64,000 nucleotides of DNA from Streptomyces sp. TLI_146 (GTDB taxonomy: Bacteria > Actinomycetota > Actinomycetes > Streptomycetales > Streptomycetaceae). The stretch spans positions 8,680,001-8,744,000 of the forward strand of contig NZ_PJMX01000001.1 in assembly GCF_002846415.1 (NCBI RefSeq). Direction: 5' to 3'. A program made the position numbers and the translations under genes. The number at the start of each line of letters is the position of its first letter. The first letter of the stretch is position 1. Shown in pieces: positions 1-8,591 of the stretch. The notes below the pieces were generated by a model. That model saw only the letters and a list, made by a program, of their open reading frames with translations, was not told where the DNA came from and did not search any database.

Positions 1-763
1 GCGCGTCACCGGTCTGCAGGGAGAGATCCGTCAGTACGGCGTTCATGCCGCCGAACTCGGTCCCCAGCATGGCCTGCATCTGCTGACTGCTCAGCCTGCT
101 GCTGCGCCGGTCCACCCATCCCGCCAGGGCGAGCAGCACGTCCCTGGCCTGCGTACTGCCGATGTGGCGCCATACGTCCAGGAGTCCGACGAGGGACTTG
201 TGGACGGTGTAGTACGGCACGTTGCCGTTGGTCAGGGTCCGCTGCTCGAGAGCGGTGAAGTCGGACTCGGGGTAGCCGGAGAGGTATCCGGGGTTGAAGC
301 CGGCGGCGCTGTTGTTGGCCTGGCACTTGGCCAACTCCGCGACCATGTACGTCGCCTTGTCCCGGCACACTTTGTCCCCGGTCACGGCGTACAGCTGCGC
401 CCACGCGGTGAGGAAGTGCCCTTGGACGTGGGTGCGGAACGGGAACGTCGGCGCGTCCCAACCGCCCGTGGCGGCCGCTCCGTCGGTGGACAGCTTGTGG
501 TTGGCGCGGAAGTTGTACAACAGCCGGTCGACATCGACGAACCGGAGATAATTCCCCGTACGGTTCTGGTTGTCCAGCCACCGGCTTGCGGTGAGCCGGA
601 CTTGGCCGAGTGCGAAGGGCTGCGCCAAGACTCCGGTGGCGGCCCGCGCGGAGGGGATCGCGGCGCGTGCGGGAGAACCGCCGATGATGAACCCCTCGGC
701 AGAGGCCGCAGCGGCGGCCCCGGCTATTTGCAGAAGTCTCCGTCTACTGACTATGGACGACAT
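1..763 (-). CDS. GH127-type beta-L-arabinofuranosidase (DUF1680 family), 3' end outside window
   Basis: The reading frame opens at an ATG at 763 behind a GAAAGG ribosome-binding site and runs off the left edge without a stop, giving 254 codons. Residues 1-35 form a Tat-like signal: an RRR cluster, an Ala-rich hydrophobic stretch and an A-R-A cleavage region, so the enzyme is probably exported. The following sequence matches the start of the GH127/DUF1680 catalytic fold, including the motifs LLYNFR, GHFLTAWAQLYA and PYYTVHK followed by GLLDVW. Family members remove terminal beta-L-arabinofuranose from plant arabinans and extensin glycans. The catalytic Cys/Glu site lies further downstream and is not visible. 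The fragment reads cleanly. The next gene upstream is a broken lectin-like gene in the same orientation, so both may once have formed a plant-polysaccharide locus. Confidence 0.85.
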   Translation of the reverse strand, partial: MSSIVSRRRLLQIAGAAAAASAEGFIIGGSPARAAIPSARAATGVLAQPFALGQVRLTASRWLDNQNRTGNYLRFVDVDRLLYNFRANHKLSTDGAAATGGWDAPTFPFRTHVQGHFLTAWAQLYAVTGDKVCRDKATYMVAELAKCQANNSAAGFNPGYLSGYPESDFTALEQRTLTNGNVPYYTVHKSLVGLLDVWRHIGSTQARDVLLALAGWVDRRSSRLSSQQMQAMLGTEFGGMNAVLTDLSLQTGDA

Positions 764-837
764 CTTGCACCTTTCGATGACGAGAGAGTGCTTGCTCGGT
801 CGTTGCGGCGCCGGGGCGCGGCGGTCGGGGTGGCCCC

Positions 838-1108
838 CGAGCCGTAGGGCTTACCCCCTAGCCACAGGGGCTGGCCGGTGACGCGCTGGAACGTCCCTGG
901 CGGGTTGGAGCTGCCGACGTCGAGGTACTGGATCAGCGCGTCGCCGTCGGCCGTACTGCCTCCCCTGACGTCGAGGACCTTGGTCGCCCCACATGCCGGC
1001 CTGAGGTCTGGCCGCCGTGGCTCTGCCCGATGACGGCAGGCCCGGCAGCACGAGGGCCCCGGCGCCGACCGCGGTGAGCCGGCCGCACTGTCGTCTTGTG
1101 ATGTCCAC
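838..1108 (-). pseudogene. Broken Tat-secreted protein with ricin-type/carbohydrate-binding segment
   Basis: A GTG at 1108 starts a Tat-like signal peptide (an ITRRQ twin-arginine segment followed by a hydrophobic Ala/Leu run). The frame is lost within about 40 codons. In the adjacent frame the segment KVLDVRGGSTADGDALIQY, typical of ricin-type beta-trefoil repeats, continues toward 838. The two pieces belong together but are separated by at least one frameshift, and the C-terminal half of a trefoil domain is missing. It lies directly upstream of and co-oriented with the GH127 gene. It was probably an exported lectin module or a lectin-fused glycosidase. A functional product is unlikely. Confidence 0.55.
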
Positions 1109-1109
1109 G

Positions 1110-1650
1110 ATCCGTCCTCGGTCAGACGTTTCCGCGCGGGCATGGTGCATCTGGAGAGGTTCGATATCTCGAACGGCTTTCGAATTGTCGGACACAATGG
1201 CGCCGAACGTAAGGGGCGCCCAGCGCGGAAGTCAACGCCCCTGACAATACTTTCGACCTAAGTCTCGTACGCTGTCCGGGATTTCGAATAAACCAGTACT
1301 GCCCGAACATGCGCCGCTGGATCTCGCGCCGGTAGTCCTCCACAGGTGCTGCCTTCCCCGAGCCCGGTCGCGGAAGCTCGGGGTATGGCGTAGCAACACG
1401 CGGAGCCGTCCTACAGGGCTGCCGGAGAATCAGTACTACGAGGAGGCCGCCGCAGTCGGGCTGTTCGCCTGAACTGTTCTGAGGGCCGCATGGAGGAGAG
1501 GTCGGTTTGCCCTGAGTGCAACTTCGTGAGGCAGCCGTCGTCGAGGTGGGCCGTGTGATGTGCCCCCCGTCGCATCAACGACCGTCTCGCCGGGAATGCG
1601 TCGCCCTTGCGGTGAGGTTGACCGGGGCAGACACCCACTGACGGCGACAG
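1110..1650. other. Gene-poor stretch, no supported gene
   Basis: About 540 bases with short, mutually overlapping frames and no recognisable protein motif, ribosome-binding site or strong hairpin. It separates leftward genes from rightward genes and probably holds their promoters, but no promoter pair stands out. Confidence 0.4.
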
Positions 1651-1654
1651 CAAG

Positions 1655-1925
1655 GTGACACAGGTGAGGGAGCTTTACCTGAGTGTGGCGGACACGGCGG
1701 CGGAGCTGTTGGCCGCACCGGAGGTCGCAGAAGGCTGGCACCAGCCTTCCGCACTGGCGAAGCTCAGCGTCCAGGGGCTGGCGGGTCACCTGGCCGGGCA
1801 GGTCTTCTTCATCCCTACGGTGCTGGCAGAGCCGCTGCCTACCGAGCCGGCCATCTCGATCCACGAGTACTACGCGCGAGTCAGCTGGATCGGCTCGGAC
1901 CTTGACACTCCGTTCAGGAGGAAGG
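1655..1925 (+). pseudogene. N-terminal fragment of mycothiol-dependent maleylpyruvate isomerase-like (MDMPI_N/DinB) protein
   Basis: Starting from GTG 1655, about 88 codons match the helical N-terminal domain of the MDMPI/DinB-like family: a LYLSVADTAAELL helix, then GLAGHLAGQVF with the family histidine, then an EYYARVSWIG helix. After LDTPF near 1920 the frame becomes low-complexity Arg/Ala/Ser, so the gene is cut short at roughly 40% of family length. Family enzymes use mycothiol as cofactor or act as mycothiol transferases. No C-terminal domain remains, and the downstream gene begins from its own ribosome-binding site. It is read as a truncated relic. Confidence 0.55.
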
Positions 1926-2025
1926 CCCCAGCGCGGGTGGCGTGCTCCGCGTGTCTGCGGACCGAGTTGTTCGCGCAACCATCAGCAGCGTCTCCAGGGG
2001 TGGCGAGCGAACGGAGGGGGCGATC

Positions 2026-2649
2026 GTGGACCACTCGTCGAGCAAGATGCTGTGCTACATCGACGTCGACGGGCCGTTGAATCCGTACGCGGCCAAGGCG
2101 CATCGGCGTCCGGCCGGGTACACCACCCACCGGATGATGCCGCAGAGCTGGGAGTTGAGACAGACGCACAAGCCTCCCGGGCGCCGCAAGCCCCTCCGGG
2201 TATGGCTCAACCCCGACCACGGACCCGCACTCCTGACACTCACCGACCGCTACACCCTTATCTGGGCGACGACCTGGAGGGACGAGGCGAACGACTTCAT
2301 CGGCCCGGTGCTGGGCCTGCCCACCCTGCCCTTCGTCGACTTCAGCGACGCGGCGGAGGCACGGTCGCGGCCTGACGGGCTGCACTGGAAGACGGAACCT
2401 TTGGTGGCACACGCCAACGGGAAGGCGTTCGCATGGCTGGACGACGAAATCACCGGTCAGGACCAGGCCTATGTCGCCTCCCACCACGCCGGACCTGCCT
2501 TGCTGCGCCGGATCGACCCGAGGCTCGGGCTGCTGGACGACGACTTCGCCGCACTGGGGGCCTTCGCGGCAGTGGCCGACGCAGACGCAGTGGTAGTGGC
2601 GGGAGGTGAGGAGATGCCGTCCAAGCCGACGGCTTGGCGGATCTCCTGA
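2026..2649 (+). CDS. HAD-superfamily domain protein (HAD_SAK_2-like)
   Basis: The 207-residue protein is assigned to GTG 2026 because GGAGGG sits 5-6 bases upstream. Residues 8-14 carry the HAD motif I (YIDVDGP, with the two nucleophile/acid aspartates). A Thr-Trp motif II (TLIWATTWRDEAN) lies near residue 85, and a later Lys plus acidic motif (FAWLDDE near residue 145) completes the HAD active-site set. The layout resembles the short HAD domains called HAD_SAK_2, found alone in actinobacteria or in RNA-repair proteins. The substrate is unknown, but phosphate-monoester hydrolysis is the family activity. The gene appears monocistronic. Confidence 0.7.
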   Translation: MDHSSSKMLCYIDVDGPLNPYAAKAHRRPAGYTTHRMMPQSWELRQTHKPPGRRKPLRVWLNPDHGPALLTLTDRYTLIWATTWRDEANDFIGPVLGLPTLPFVDFSDAAEARSRPDGLHWKTEPLVAHANGKAFAWLDDEITGQDQAYVASHHAGPALLRRIDPRLGLLDDDFAALGAFAAVADADAVVVAGGEEMPSKPTAWRIS

Positions 2650-2654
2650 GGGGT

Positions 2655-3090
2655 GCCGCCTGTCGTCCACGGGGCGACGACCCACTGGCTCCCGGAAGTG
2701 AAAGAAGGTGGTCTTCGTGGACAGTTGCCGGTATCAGCGAGTTGGGCGCCGCGTCTACCGGCAGGCGCCGTTTGTGGGGGGGGCAGGGAACGGCCCGGAA
2801 CGTGGTGTGCGTGGTGCTCGGGAGAGGCAGGCTTCGGGTGCAGCGGGGCGACGGGGCGTGGGACGGGCCGTGAGTCAGGCGGAGCTGCCGGCCTTCAGGT
2901 GAAGTGATCACTGTGTGGTGAAGCCTCATGATCGGGGATCCCGTCCCGGTGGCTGTGCCTGCACGCCGAGGTCCGTGACCTTCCCGCCCGCCGCGCCGTA
3001 GGGCCGAGCTCCTGGCCGGATGTCCGGCTGGCATCGGCCACAATCGGCCGGGAAGAGGTGCATGCTGGGCACCAGCAGGGATCGGGTTCC
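2655..3090. other. Intergenic region, no supported gene
   Basis: Only short overlapping frames with Arg/Pro/Ala-rich translations are present. The right end holds the leader of the PP2C regulator, including its GGGAGG ribosome-binding site at 3095-3100. No hairpin or promoter pair was convincing. Confidence 0.4.
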
Positions 3091-3108
3091 TGTCGGGAGG
3101 TCGAAAGA

Positions 3109-4908
3109 GTGAATGGCGGCAAAGGGAGGCGGCGCCTGCCCAGCCGCGCCTCGGCCGGGAAGAGGGCTGCGGCGCACCGGTCGGCTGTTGCCCGCAGGCG
3201 GCTCGGCCGGAGCGCCGGCGCGGTGCCCCTCGACCGGATCACCACGCGCGATCGGCTTGCCTGGCTGAACTCCGCGGGATCCAGGATCGGCACTACTCTG
3301 GACCTGGAGCGCACCGCCCAGGAGCTGGCCGAGTTCATCGTGCCCGGCTTCGCCGACGGGGCCGCTGTCGACATCCTGGAGAGCGTTCTGCGGGGCGATG
3401 AGGGCTCACGGTGGACGGGTACGGGCGTCCCGCTCATGCGGGCCACGGCGCTGTGCGCCATCGAGGAGCTGTCCGCCCTGGAGCCCACTCCGGTGGGCGA
3501 GACCTTCCTCCGCACGGAGCAGGCGCACGAGACGCTGCTCCACCGGTACTGCCTGCGGCAGGGCAAGCCTGTGATGGTGAGCCGGATGCGGGACGACGAC
3601 TTCATCAAGGTCGCGCCGACGGAGAGTGCCGCGGCGAAGATGCGGGCCGCCGGAGTGCACAGCTATCTCGCGGTGCCGCTGATCGCCCGTGGGCTGCTGC
3701 TCGGCAGCGCGGACTTCGTACGCGGCCCCGGAACACCACCGTTCTCCTCCACCGACCTCGCGGTGGCGGAACACCTGGCCTCCCAGGCCGCTGTCTACAT
3801 CGACAACGCCCGGCTGTACGGGCGCGAGCGCGAGCACGTCGTCTCGTTGCAACGCACGCTGCTGCCGCGCGCGACCCCGGCGACGCCGGGGCTGCGTGTG
3901 CAGGCCGAGTATGCGCCCTCGACGGCCCCCGAGGGTGTGGGCGGGGACTGGTACGACGTCATGCCCCTGCCCGGCGGACGTACGGCCCTCATGGTGGGCG
4001 ACGTCATGGGGCACGGGCTGCCCGCAGCCGCGACCATGGGGCGTCTGCGGGCGGTGGCCCGCACTCTGATGACCCTGGACATGGCTCCGGAGCGCGTCCT
4101 GGCCCGGCTCGACCTCGCCACGCGTGACCTGGAGGACGAGCAGGTCGCCACATTCCTCTGCGCTGTCTTCGACCCGGCCGACTCCACCTACACGCTGGCC
4201 AGCGCCGGGCACCTGCCACCGCTGCTCCTCGATGGGCGGGGTTCCGCCGAGTTCGTGGACCTGCCCATCGGCGCGCCGCTCGGCGCCGGGGTGATTCCGT
4301 ACGACCCGATCCGCCTGACAGCCCAGGCAGGCGGCCATCTGGTCATGTACACGGACGGTCTGGTGAAGTCCCGGCATGCGGACCTGGACCACCAGTTGGA
4401 ACGCCTGCGCTCGGCGGCGTGCGGTCTGGCACCCGAGGTTCTGGAAGGCGGCGGCTTGATCGACTGCGCCCCCGCCGGCGCTGCCCGTTTCGACGAGGCC
4501 GTGCTCCTCGTCGCGGCGATCGCCCCTGCCGCCCCCGCCGGCCTGCGCGAGTGGCAGCTGCCCCAGGAAGGGCGTGCGGCGTCCGTCGCCCGGGGCCTGG
4601 TCACGGACCAGCTCGCCGCGTGGGATCTGACGGAGCTCGCCGACGTCTGCGAACTCGTCGTCTCCGAACTCGTCGGCAACGCCCTGCGCTACGGCAACGG
4701 GCCCGGCCGGCTCCGGCTGCTGCGCGGTGAGCGACTCGTCGTGGAGGTCTCGGACACGGGCCCGGACCTGCCCCAGATCCAGCACGCGGATCTCAGCGAC
4801 GAGGGCGGCCGGGGCCTCCAGCTCATCAACATGCTGTGCCGCCGATGGGGCTCCTGCCGCACCGTGACCGGCAAGGTGGTCTGGGCGGAGCAGAACCTGC
4901 CCTCCTGA
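3109..4908 (+). CDS. GAF / PP2C-SpoIIE phosphatase / HATPase anti-sigma-type regulator
   Basis: The 599-residue cytosolic regulator starts at GTG 3109, eight bases after GGGAGG. A basic N-terminus precedes a GAF sensor domain (about 45-210). A SpoIIE/RsbU-type PP2C phosphatase (about 220-435) shows GGDWYDV and GDVMGHG, the metal-binding aspartates, and AGHLPP. A C-terminal GHKL ATPase of the RsbW type (about 450-590) shows the N-box ELVGNALRYG and the G-box DEGGRGL. Streptomyces carries many such proteins. They dephosphorylate anti-anti-sigma factors and may also phosphorylate them or sequester sigma factors. No sigma or STAS partner gene lies nearby, so the target is unknown. All catalytic motifs look intact. 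Confidence 0.9.
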   Translation: MNGGKGRRRLPSRASAGKRAAAHRSAVARRRLGRSAGAVPLDRITTRDRLAWLNSAGSRIGTTLDLERTAQELAEFIVPGFADGAAVDILESVLRGDEGSRWTGTGVPLMRATALCAIEELSALEPTPVGETFLRTEQAHETLLHRYCLRQGKPVMVSRMRDDDFIKVAPTESAAAKMRAAGVHSYLAVPLIARGLLLGSADFVRGPGTPPFSSTDLAVAEHLASQAAVYIDNARLYGREREHVVSLQRTLLPRATPATPGLRVQAEYAPSTAPEGVGGDWYDVMPLPGGRTALMVGDVMGHGLPAAATMGRLRAVARTLMTLDMAPERVLARLDLATRDLEDEQVATFLCAVFDPADSTYTLASAGHLPPLLLDGRGSAEFVDLPIGAPLGAGVIPYDPIRLTAQAGGHLVMYTDGLVKSRHADLDHQLERLRSAACGLAPEVLEGGGLIDCAPAGAARFDEAVLLVAAIAPAAPAGLREWQLPQEGRAASVARGLVTDQLAAWDLTELADVCELVVSELVGNALRYGNGPGRLRLLRGERLVVEVSDTGPDLPQIQHADLSDEGGRGLQLINMLCRRWGSCRTVTGKVVWAEQNLPS

Positions 4909-5084
4909 GGACCGCCGGAACCGCTGGACGGCAGGGAAGCAGGGCCTTGGCGTTCGCACGTAGATTTTACCGTCCCGCGGTTGCCGCCCCGACAGGTCCG
5001 TCAGACTCTTGGGCACCATGTCCCCGGGCAGCTGGTACTGCTGGTCACGGGGGGTGCAAGGGCTCTCCGCGCTGAGCGGGGAAT

Positions 5085-5190
5085 GTTCATGCACCGAGTT
5101 CCGTCACCTCCGTGTCCTGCTCACCGTCGCCGAGGCCGGCAGCATCCGCGAGCCGCCGCACGGCTGCAGCTCTCCCAGCCGGCTCGCGCA
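5085..5190 (+). pseudogene. LysR-family HTH remnant
   Basis: The translation EFRHLRVLLTVAEAGSIRE is a LysR N-terminal winged-helix start. After a one-base shift it continues as AAARLQLSQPA, the expected recognition-helix region. The rest of the regulator is absent. The fragment abuts an antisense remnant of a DUF1023 hydrolase, so this is a junction between two gene fragments. Confidence 0.45.
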
Positions 5191-5195
5191 GACTT

Positions 5196-5275
5196 CGGTC
5201 CGCCGGGGCGAAGTGCTGGGCACCGAACTCCGCACTGGCGGGATCGGCGCCGAAGTAGATCTGCTCTCCTCCATG
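5196..5275 (-). pseudogene. Short remnant of a DUF1023 alpha/beta hydrolase
   Basis: About 26 codons on the minus strand read QIYFGADPASAEFGAQHFA. This closely matches the C-terminal segment of the hydrolase encoded at 54010-55900 (QLYFGTDPASHEFGAQRFA). Nothing else of the gene is present. It is evidence of a lost or transferred second copy of that cassette. Confidence 0.5.
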
Positions 5276-5313
5276 ACGGCGTCGCTGACTTGGTAACCGC
5301 TGACGGCTCGGAC

Positions 5314-5362
5314 GAGGCCCGAGGCCCGAGGTCCGAGGCCCGAGGTCCGAGGCCCGAGGCTG
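5314..5362. repeat. 7-bp tandem repeat, seven units
   Basis: Seven head-to-tail copies of the heptamer CGAGGYC (Y = C or T, last unit CGAGGCT) run without interruption between the hydrolase remnant and the next gene. No coding function is apparent. Slippage could vary its copy number. Confidence 0.85.
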
Positions 5363-5578
5363 GGCCTGGGACGAACCCCTGAGCAGGCCCGGTTCGAAAG
5401 GCAACACCGGCCCTCGTACGTGGCACGGGGCTCGAGCGCTCACTGGACGCCCCGTCGAACGAGGCCCTACGGCGCGGCTCCGGGGCGGGGGCCGGTGCAC
5501 CCCCGATCGGCACGTGGGCGAAGATGGAGGGAGAGTAGCGGGGAAACACCGCAAGGCGCGGGAAACGAGGGTGCGGAC

Positions 5579-6376
5579 GTGAACCAGCAGCAGCCGGGCG
5601 GATGGTACGGGCCTCCGCAGGCCCCGGGACCCGGCTTCGGTCCTGCCTACGATCCGGTCCTGGCACCGCCGCAACCCCGCGCGAGAGGCCGGATGGTGCT
5701 GCTCGCCGTGGGCGTGACGTGCGCGGTCGTGGCGGCCGCGGCGGGCGGATACCTGTACGGCCATCGCACCAGCGCCACCGCCACCCACGCGGCCGGTGCC
5801 ACGGGTGCGGCTCGCAGTGCGCCGGCCGCTGCGCGCCCGTACCAACTCACCGCTCCGAAAAGCGTGCTGAGCGGCGCCTACGTCGTCGACCCGGAAATGA
5901 CGCCCCCTGCCTCGGAGACGGACGTACGCGACTATGCCGCTCTCGGTATCGCCAACCCCGTGCCGGTCTCCGTCGCGTACAAGTCGGCCAGCACCGCTTC
6001 GAAGCAGACAGCCCAGCTCACGGGGGCATGGGGCACGATCAGTGACCCCGAGAAGGCCGTTGACAGGCACTTCGCGAAGAGCGCGCGGGACAATGCCGCA
6101 ACTCCGAACGGGGGCGCCGCTCTGGTCGGCTCACCCCAGACGATGCATCCCAGCGGGTTGGGCGACGCCGTGATGAAGTGCCAGAACCTTCGTGTGAAGT
6201 TGGGTAGCGGGCATACCGTCACGTCCCCTGTGTGCGCCTGGGCCGATCACTCGACTTTCGGTGTGGTCATGGTCTTCGACCCCGCTTCCCTGCGCAACGG
6301 CGGCACCGGGGTCAGCCTCGGGGAGAACGCGGACACCGCCGCCCGGATACGTAACGATGCCCGGGTGCCCCGCTGA
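5579..6376 (+). CDS. Pro-rich membrane-anchored protein of unknown function
   Basis: The 265-residue protein is assigned to GTG 5579, preceded by GAGGG. Residues 1-38 are a Pro/Gly/Gln-rich cytoplasmic tail. One transmembrane helix (about 40-62, VLLAVGVTCAVVAAAAGGYLYG) follows, then an Ala/Thr linker and an extracytoplasmic domain of about 170 residues. The only motif-like pieces in that domain are a Cys in MKCQNL and a Cys in SPVCAWAD, which could form a disulfide. This is the layout of Streptomyces surface-exposed proteins of unknown role. Its last 80 codons overlap the antisense tail of the Imm21-like gene. Confidence 0.7.
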   Translation: MNQQQPGGWYGPPQAPGPGFGPAYDPVLAPPQPRARGRMVLLAVGVTCAVVAAAAGGYLYGHRTSATATHAAGATGAARSAPAAARPYQLTAPKSVLSGAYVVDPEMTPPASETDVRDYAALGIANPVPVSVAYKSASTASKQTAQLTGAWGTISDPEKAVDRHFAKSARDNAATPNGGAALVGSPQTMHPSGLGDAVMKCQNLRVKLGSGHTVTSPVCAWADHSTFGVVMVFDPASLRNGGTGVSLGENADTAARIRNDARVPR

Positions 6377-6886
6377 CGCCTGGGGACGACAGGTTCGCCA
6401 GGTCGATGGGGGACACGAAGAGGCGGCGGGTGACACGAACGACGGAGGTGAAGGGCCATGAGTGACGGCATCCAGTGGCTGGCCGACCTCGATGACTGGG
6501 ACGTGCCCGTCGTCTTGCCACGGGGTGTTGGGATCGGTGAGCACGGCCTGCGCTGCGGCGAGCAGCTCGCTCTGCGAGTCGGCGGCAAGCCAACGCACGA
6601 ACGCGTGCTGTTCGGGCAGGTAGCGGCTGGTGGCCGGCTGGTCCGCGAGGACCAGGGCCTGGAGGCCGCTGGATCCGACAGTGAGGAGTCCGGCCCACTC
6701 CTCGACCGCGCAGGCTCGGTCGTAGTCCTCCACAGCACCGGATTCCTCGCCCCAGTTCTCCGAACAGCCGCCCCATTGCGCCAGCACGGACACGGGTACG
6801 GCGAGCAACGGGCCGCCCAGGGACTGCACCCAGTGCGAGGAGCGTCTCTTTGGGTGCGACGACACGGCATGTGAAGAGGAATCCAT
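6131..6886 (-). CDS. Imm21-like immunity protein, probably with an aberrant C-terminus
   Basis: The frame from ATG 6886 has about 140 residues that resemble actinobacterial immunity protein 21: HWVQSLGGPLLAVPVSVL, QWGGC, DYDRACAV, WAGLL, ALVLADQPATSRYLP and FVRWLAADS. Imm21 proteins are cytosolic antidotes to polymorphic toxins. Beyond about residue 142 the sequence becomes Pro/Ser-rich and runs antisense to the end of the upstream membrane-protein gene, so the native C-terminus has probably been lost. No cognate toxin is adjacent, making it an orphan. Family assignment rests on motif recall, and the coding part with real support is 6458-6886. Confidence 0.55.
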   Translation of the reverse strand: MDSSSHAVSSHPKRRSSHWVQSLGGPLLAVPVSVLAQWGGCSENWGEESGAVEDYDRACAVEEWAGLLTVGSSGLQALVLADQPATSRYLPEQHAFVRWLAADSQSELLAAAQAVLTDPNTPWQDDGHVPVIEVGQPLDAVTHGPSPPSFVSPAASSCPPSTWRTCRPQASAGHPGIVTYPGGGVRVLPEADPGAAVAQGSGVEDHDHTESRVIGPGAHRGRDGMPATQLHTKVLALHHGVAQPAGMHRLG

Positions 6887-6949
6887 GCTGGCAGTGTGCC
6901 TGCGACCACTGACAACGCGCCGTCAACCCCAGACCGCCCGCTTCCCGCA

Positions 6950-7194
6950 AAGAACCGACGAGCCAGCTGTTCTGCGTTCGGACTCCGGGACCACGCCACG
7001 CTCCGGATGGGCCGGGCCTGGTGGATGCGTTCGGGGTGCGGCGCCCCAGTCATCCGTTCAAGGACGCGTTCGGCGAAGGCGAGTTCGTCCTGCTCGGCCC
7101 GCACTTCCGCCACCTGGTTGGCCAGCTGTTCTTCGAGTTCGTCCAGTTCCGCATGCCGCGCGGTGATCCGTTCCAGCAGCTCGGGATCCAGCAT
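6950..7194 (-). pseudogene. N-terminal fragment of an IS-associated helical accessory protein
   Basis: About 50 codons from ATG 7194 form a strongly charged alpha-helical segment (LLERITARHAELDELEEQL and onward to FAERVLERM). This is typical of short actinobacterial coiled-coil/HTH proteins found beside transposases. After VLERM the composition changes and the frame drifts into sequence antisense to other frames. It is read as a truncated relic. Confidence 0.4.
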
Positions 7195-7321
7195 GCACAG
7201 GATCGTAGAAGACGGCCAAGCCGCTGCGAGGAGGAATGCTCGCCCTGGAAGTGCCGGGTGGCAGGCGCGAACGAGGCGGATCTTGCAAAACGCACGTCAG
7301 GGTGTCGCCCATGAACGGTGA

Positions 7322-7807
7322 TCAGCGGGGCGGGAAGAAAGCCAGAGCGAGGTCCCACTGATCAGCCGCGTGAAGCAGCGACGCAGCATCCATCCTGACC
7401 TCTACGACGTACTGGTAGATGTCAGCCCCGTCGTCACCCTTCTGCCACGGGGGCGCTGCCTCCAACGACAGATGAATGCGAATCACCGCAGTCCCGCCCT
7501 CGCTCCGATCGGCGAGGCTGAAGGCGACGAGCGGCTCAATGAACCAAGTGTCCGGCGACAGCTCACCTTCGGCATCGGGTTCGGTCACGGCCACCGTCCC
7601 CGCGGCCACCGCGCGCAGCCACGTGGCCACCTGACGAGCCTCATCGATGAGCAAGCACGGATCGGCGAAGGACCAACTGCCCTCCGGAGTCGTCACCCTG
7701 CCATCAATGACCAGCCAGTTGTCGTCGTACGAGTCGCCCCGGACCGCGGCGAACTGATAGCGCACTGGCCGGAGGTCGACACTGCTTGCGGGATCGTTCA
7801 GGAGCAC
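7322..7807 (-). CDS. WapI-family immunity-like protein
   Basis: The 161-residue acidic cytosolic protein starts at GTG 7807, giving the N-terminus VLLNDPASSVDLRPVRYQF. A longer frame opens at 7966 but adds non-family sequence. The segments DDNWLVIDGRV, PEGSWSFADPCLL, WFIEPLVAFSLADR and IRIHLSLEAAPPW match the pattern of actinobacterial proteins annotated as WapI-family immunity proteins, which neutralise contact-dependent toxin C-termini. No WapI or other YD-repeat toxin gene is in the window, so this looks like an orphan antidote. Length fits the family. Start choice is uncertain because no clear ribosome-binding site is seen. Confidence 0.6.
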   Translation of the reverse strand: MLLNDPASSVDLRPVRYQFAAVRGDSYDDNWLVIDGRVTTPEGSWSFADPCLLIDEARQVATWLRAVAAGTVAVTEPDAEGELSPDTWFIEPLVAFSLADRSEGGTAVIRIHLSLEAAPPWQKGDDGADIYQYVVEVRMDAASLLHAADQWDLALAFFPPR

Positions 7808-7920
7808 TGAGTCAGGATGCCATGTGCTGGCCAGCAGGACGGACTGCCTTCCAGGCCAGGTGCACAGGTCAGTGCACCTGCCCGGACTGACTTCCGTCTC
7901 AGAGACAAGCCCGGCCTCCG

Positions 7921-8330
7921 TCAGATGATCTCGTGCGGTCCCCCGAGGGCGTGCTCGATGGTCCACTCCGGAGCCGGCCGCCGCCGCTGCCCTTCATCGC
8001 GTTCGGTTTCCCGGCGGTTGAGGTCGGCGATGGCCTGATTGATGAGGGTGAGCCACATCGCGTGCCAGGCCCGCAACGCCTCCAGGCGGGGAAGGTCGGG
8101 CGGGAGCAGACCCGGGGGGAGGCGGCCGGGTTATCGGGGGACGTCCCGTCGGGTCATGGTGGCGGCGTTCCACCAGTACCAGCCGGTCCTGGTTCCGTCG
8201 GGCAGGGCGGGCCACAGGGCGAGGTGGTAGGCGCGGTGGTCGTCGGGGATGTCGTAGTGGGCCATGGCCACAGTCCGGTACCGGCGGCCGCCAATCCAGT
8301 GTTTCCTGTCCCAGGGGGCCTGGGAGGCCG
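7921..8330 (-). pseudogene. Conserved-looking hypothetical gene interrupted by one in-frame stop
   Basis: On the minus strand the frame reads RKHWIGGRRYRTVAMAHY, then YHLALWPALPDGTRTGWYWW, and stops at a TAA at 8131-8133. The same frame then continues with protein-like sequence (LPRLEALRAWHAMWLTLINQ and onward) to a TGA at 7921-7923. Coding character on both sides without a phase change suggests a single nonsense mutation in a gene of about 130 codons. No start codon upstream is well supported and the family is not recognised. Confidence 0.45.
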
Positions 8331-8591
8331 TATGCCCCGCCCTGTCTGGTCCGGCGCCATCAGCTTCGGCCCGGTCACTCCTCTGAACTAGCCCGTCCCC
8401 TGAAGTGGCGCGGGCCGGCCATGCGGCAAGTTCGCCATCGCCTGCCAGGCTGCCCTCCTCACCGCCCTTTTCGTCTGCATCCGCGGATGACCGCGGCTCC
8501 AGACCTTGAGTCCAGTCCACCGCCTGTACTTGGGCCGCCTGGGCACGACCTTGTGGCCCGGTTGTCAGAGCCACTTGGCAAGATCGCGGGT

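Noticed and set aside
3406..5094. Open frame of 562 codons opposite the PP2C regulator
   Set aside because: Gln/Arg/Gly-rich shadow. All conserved domains are on the plus strand.
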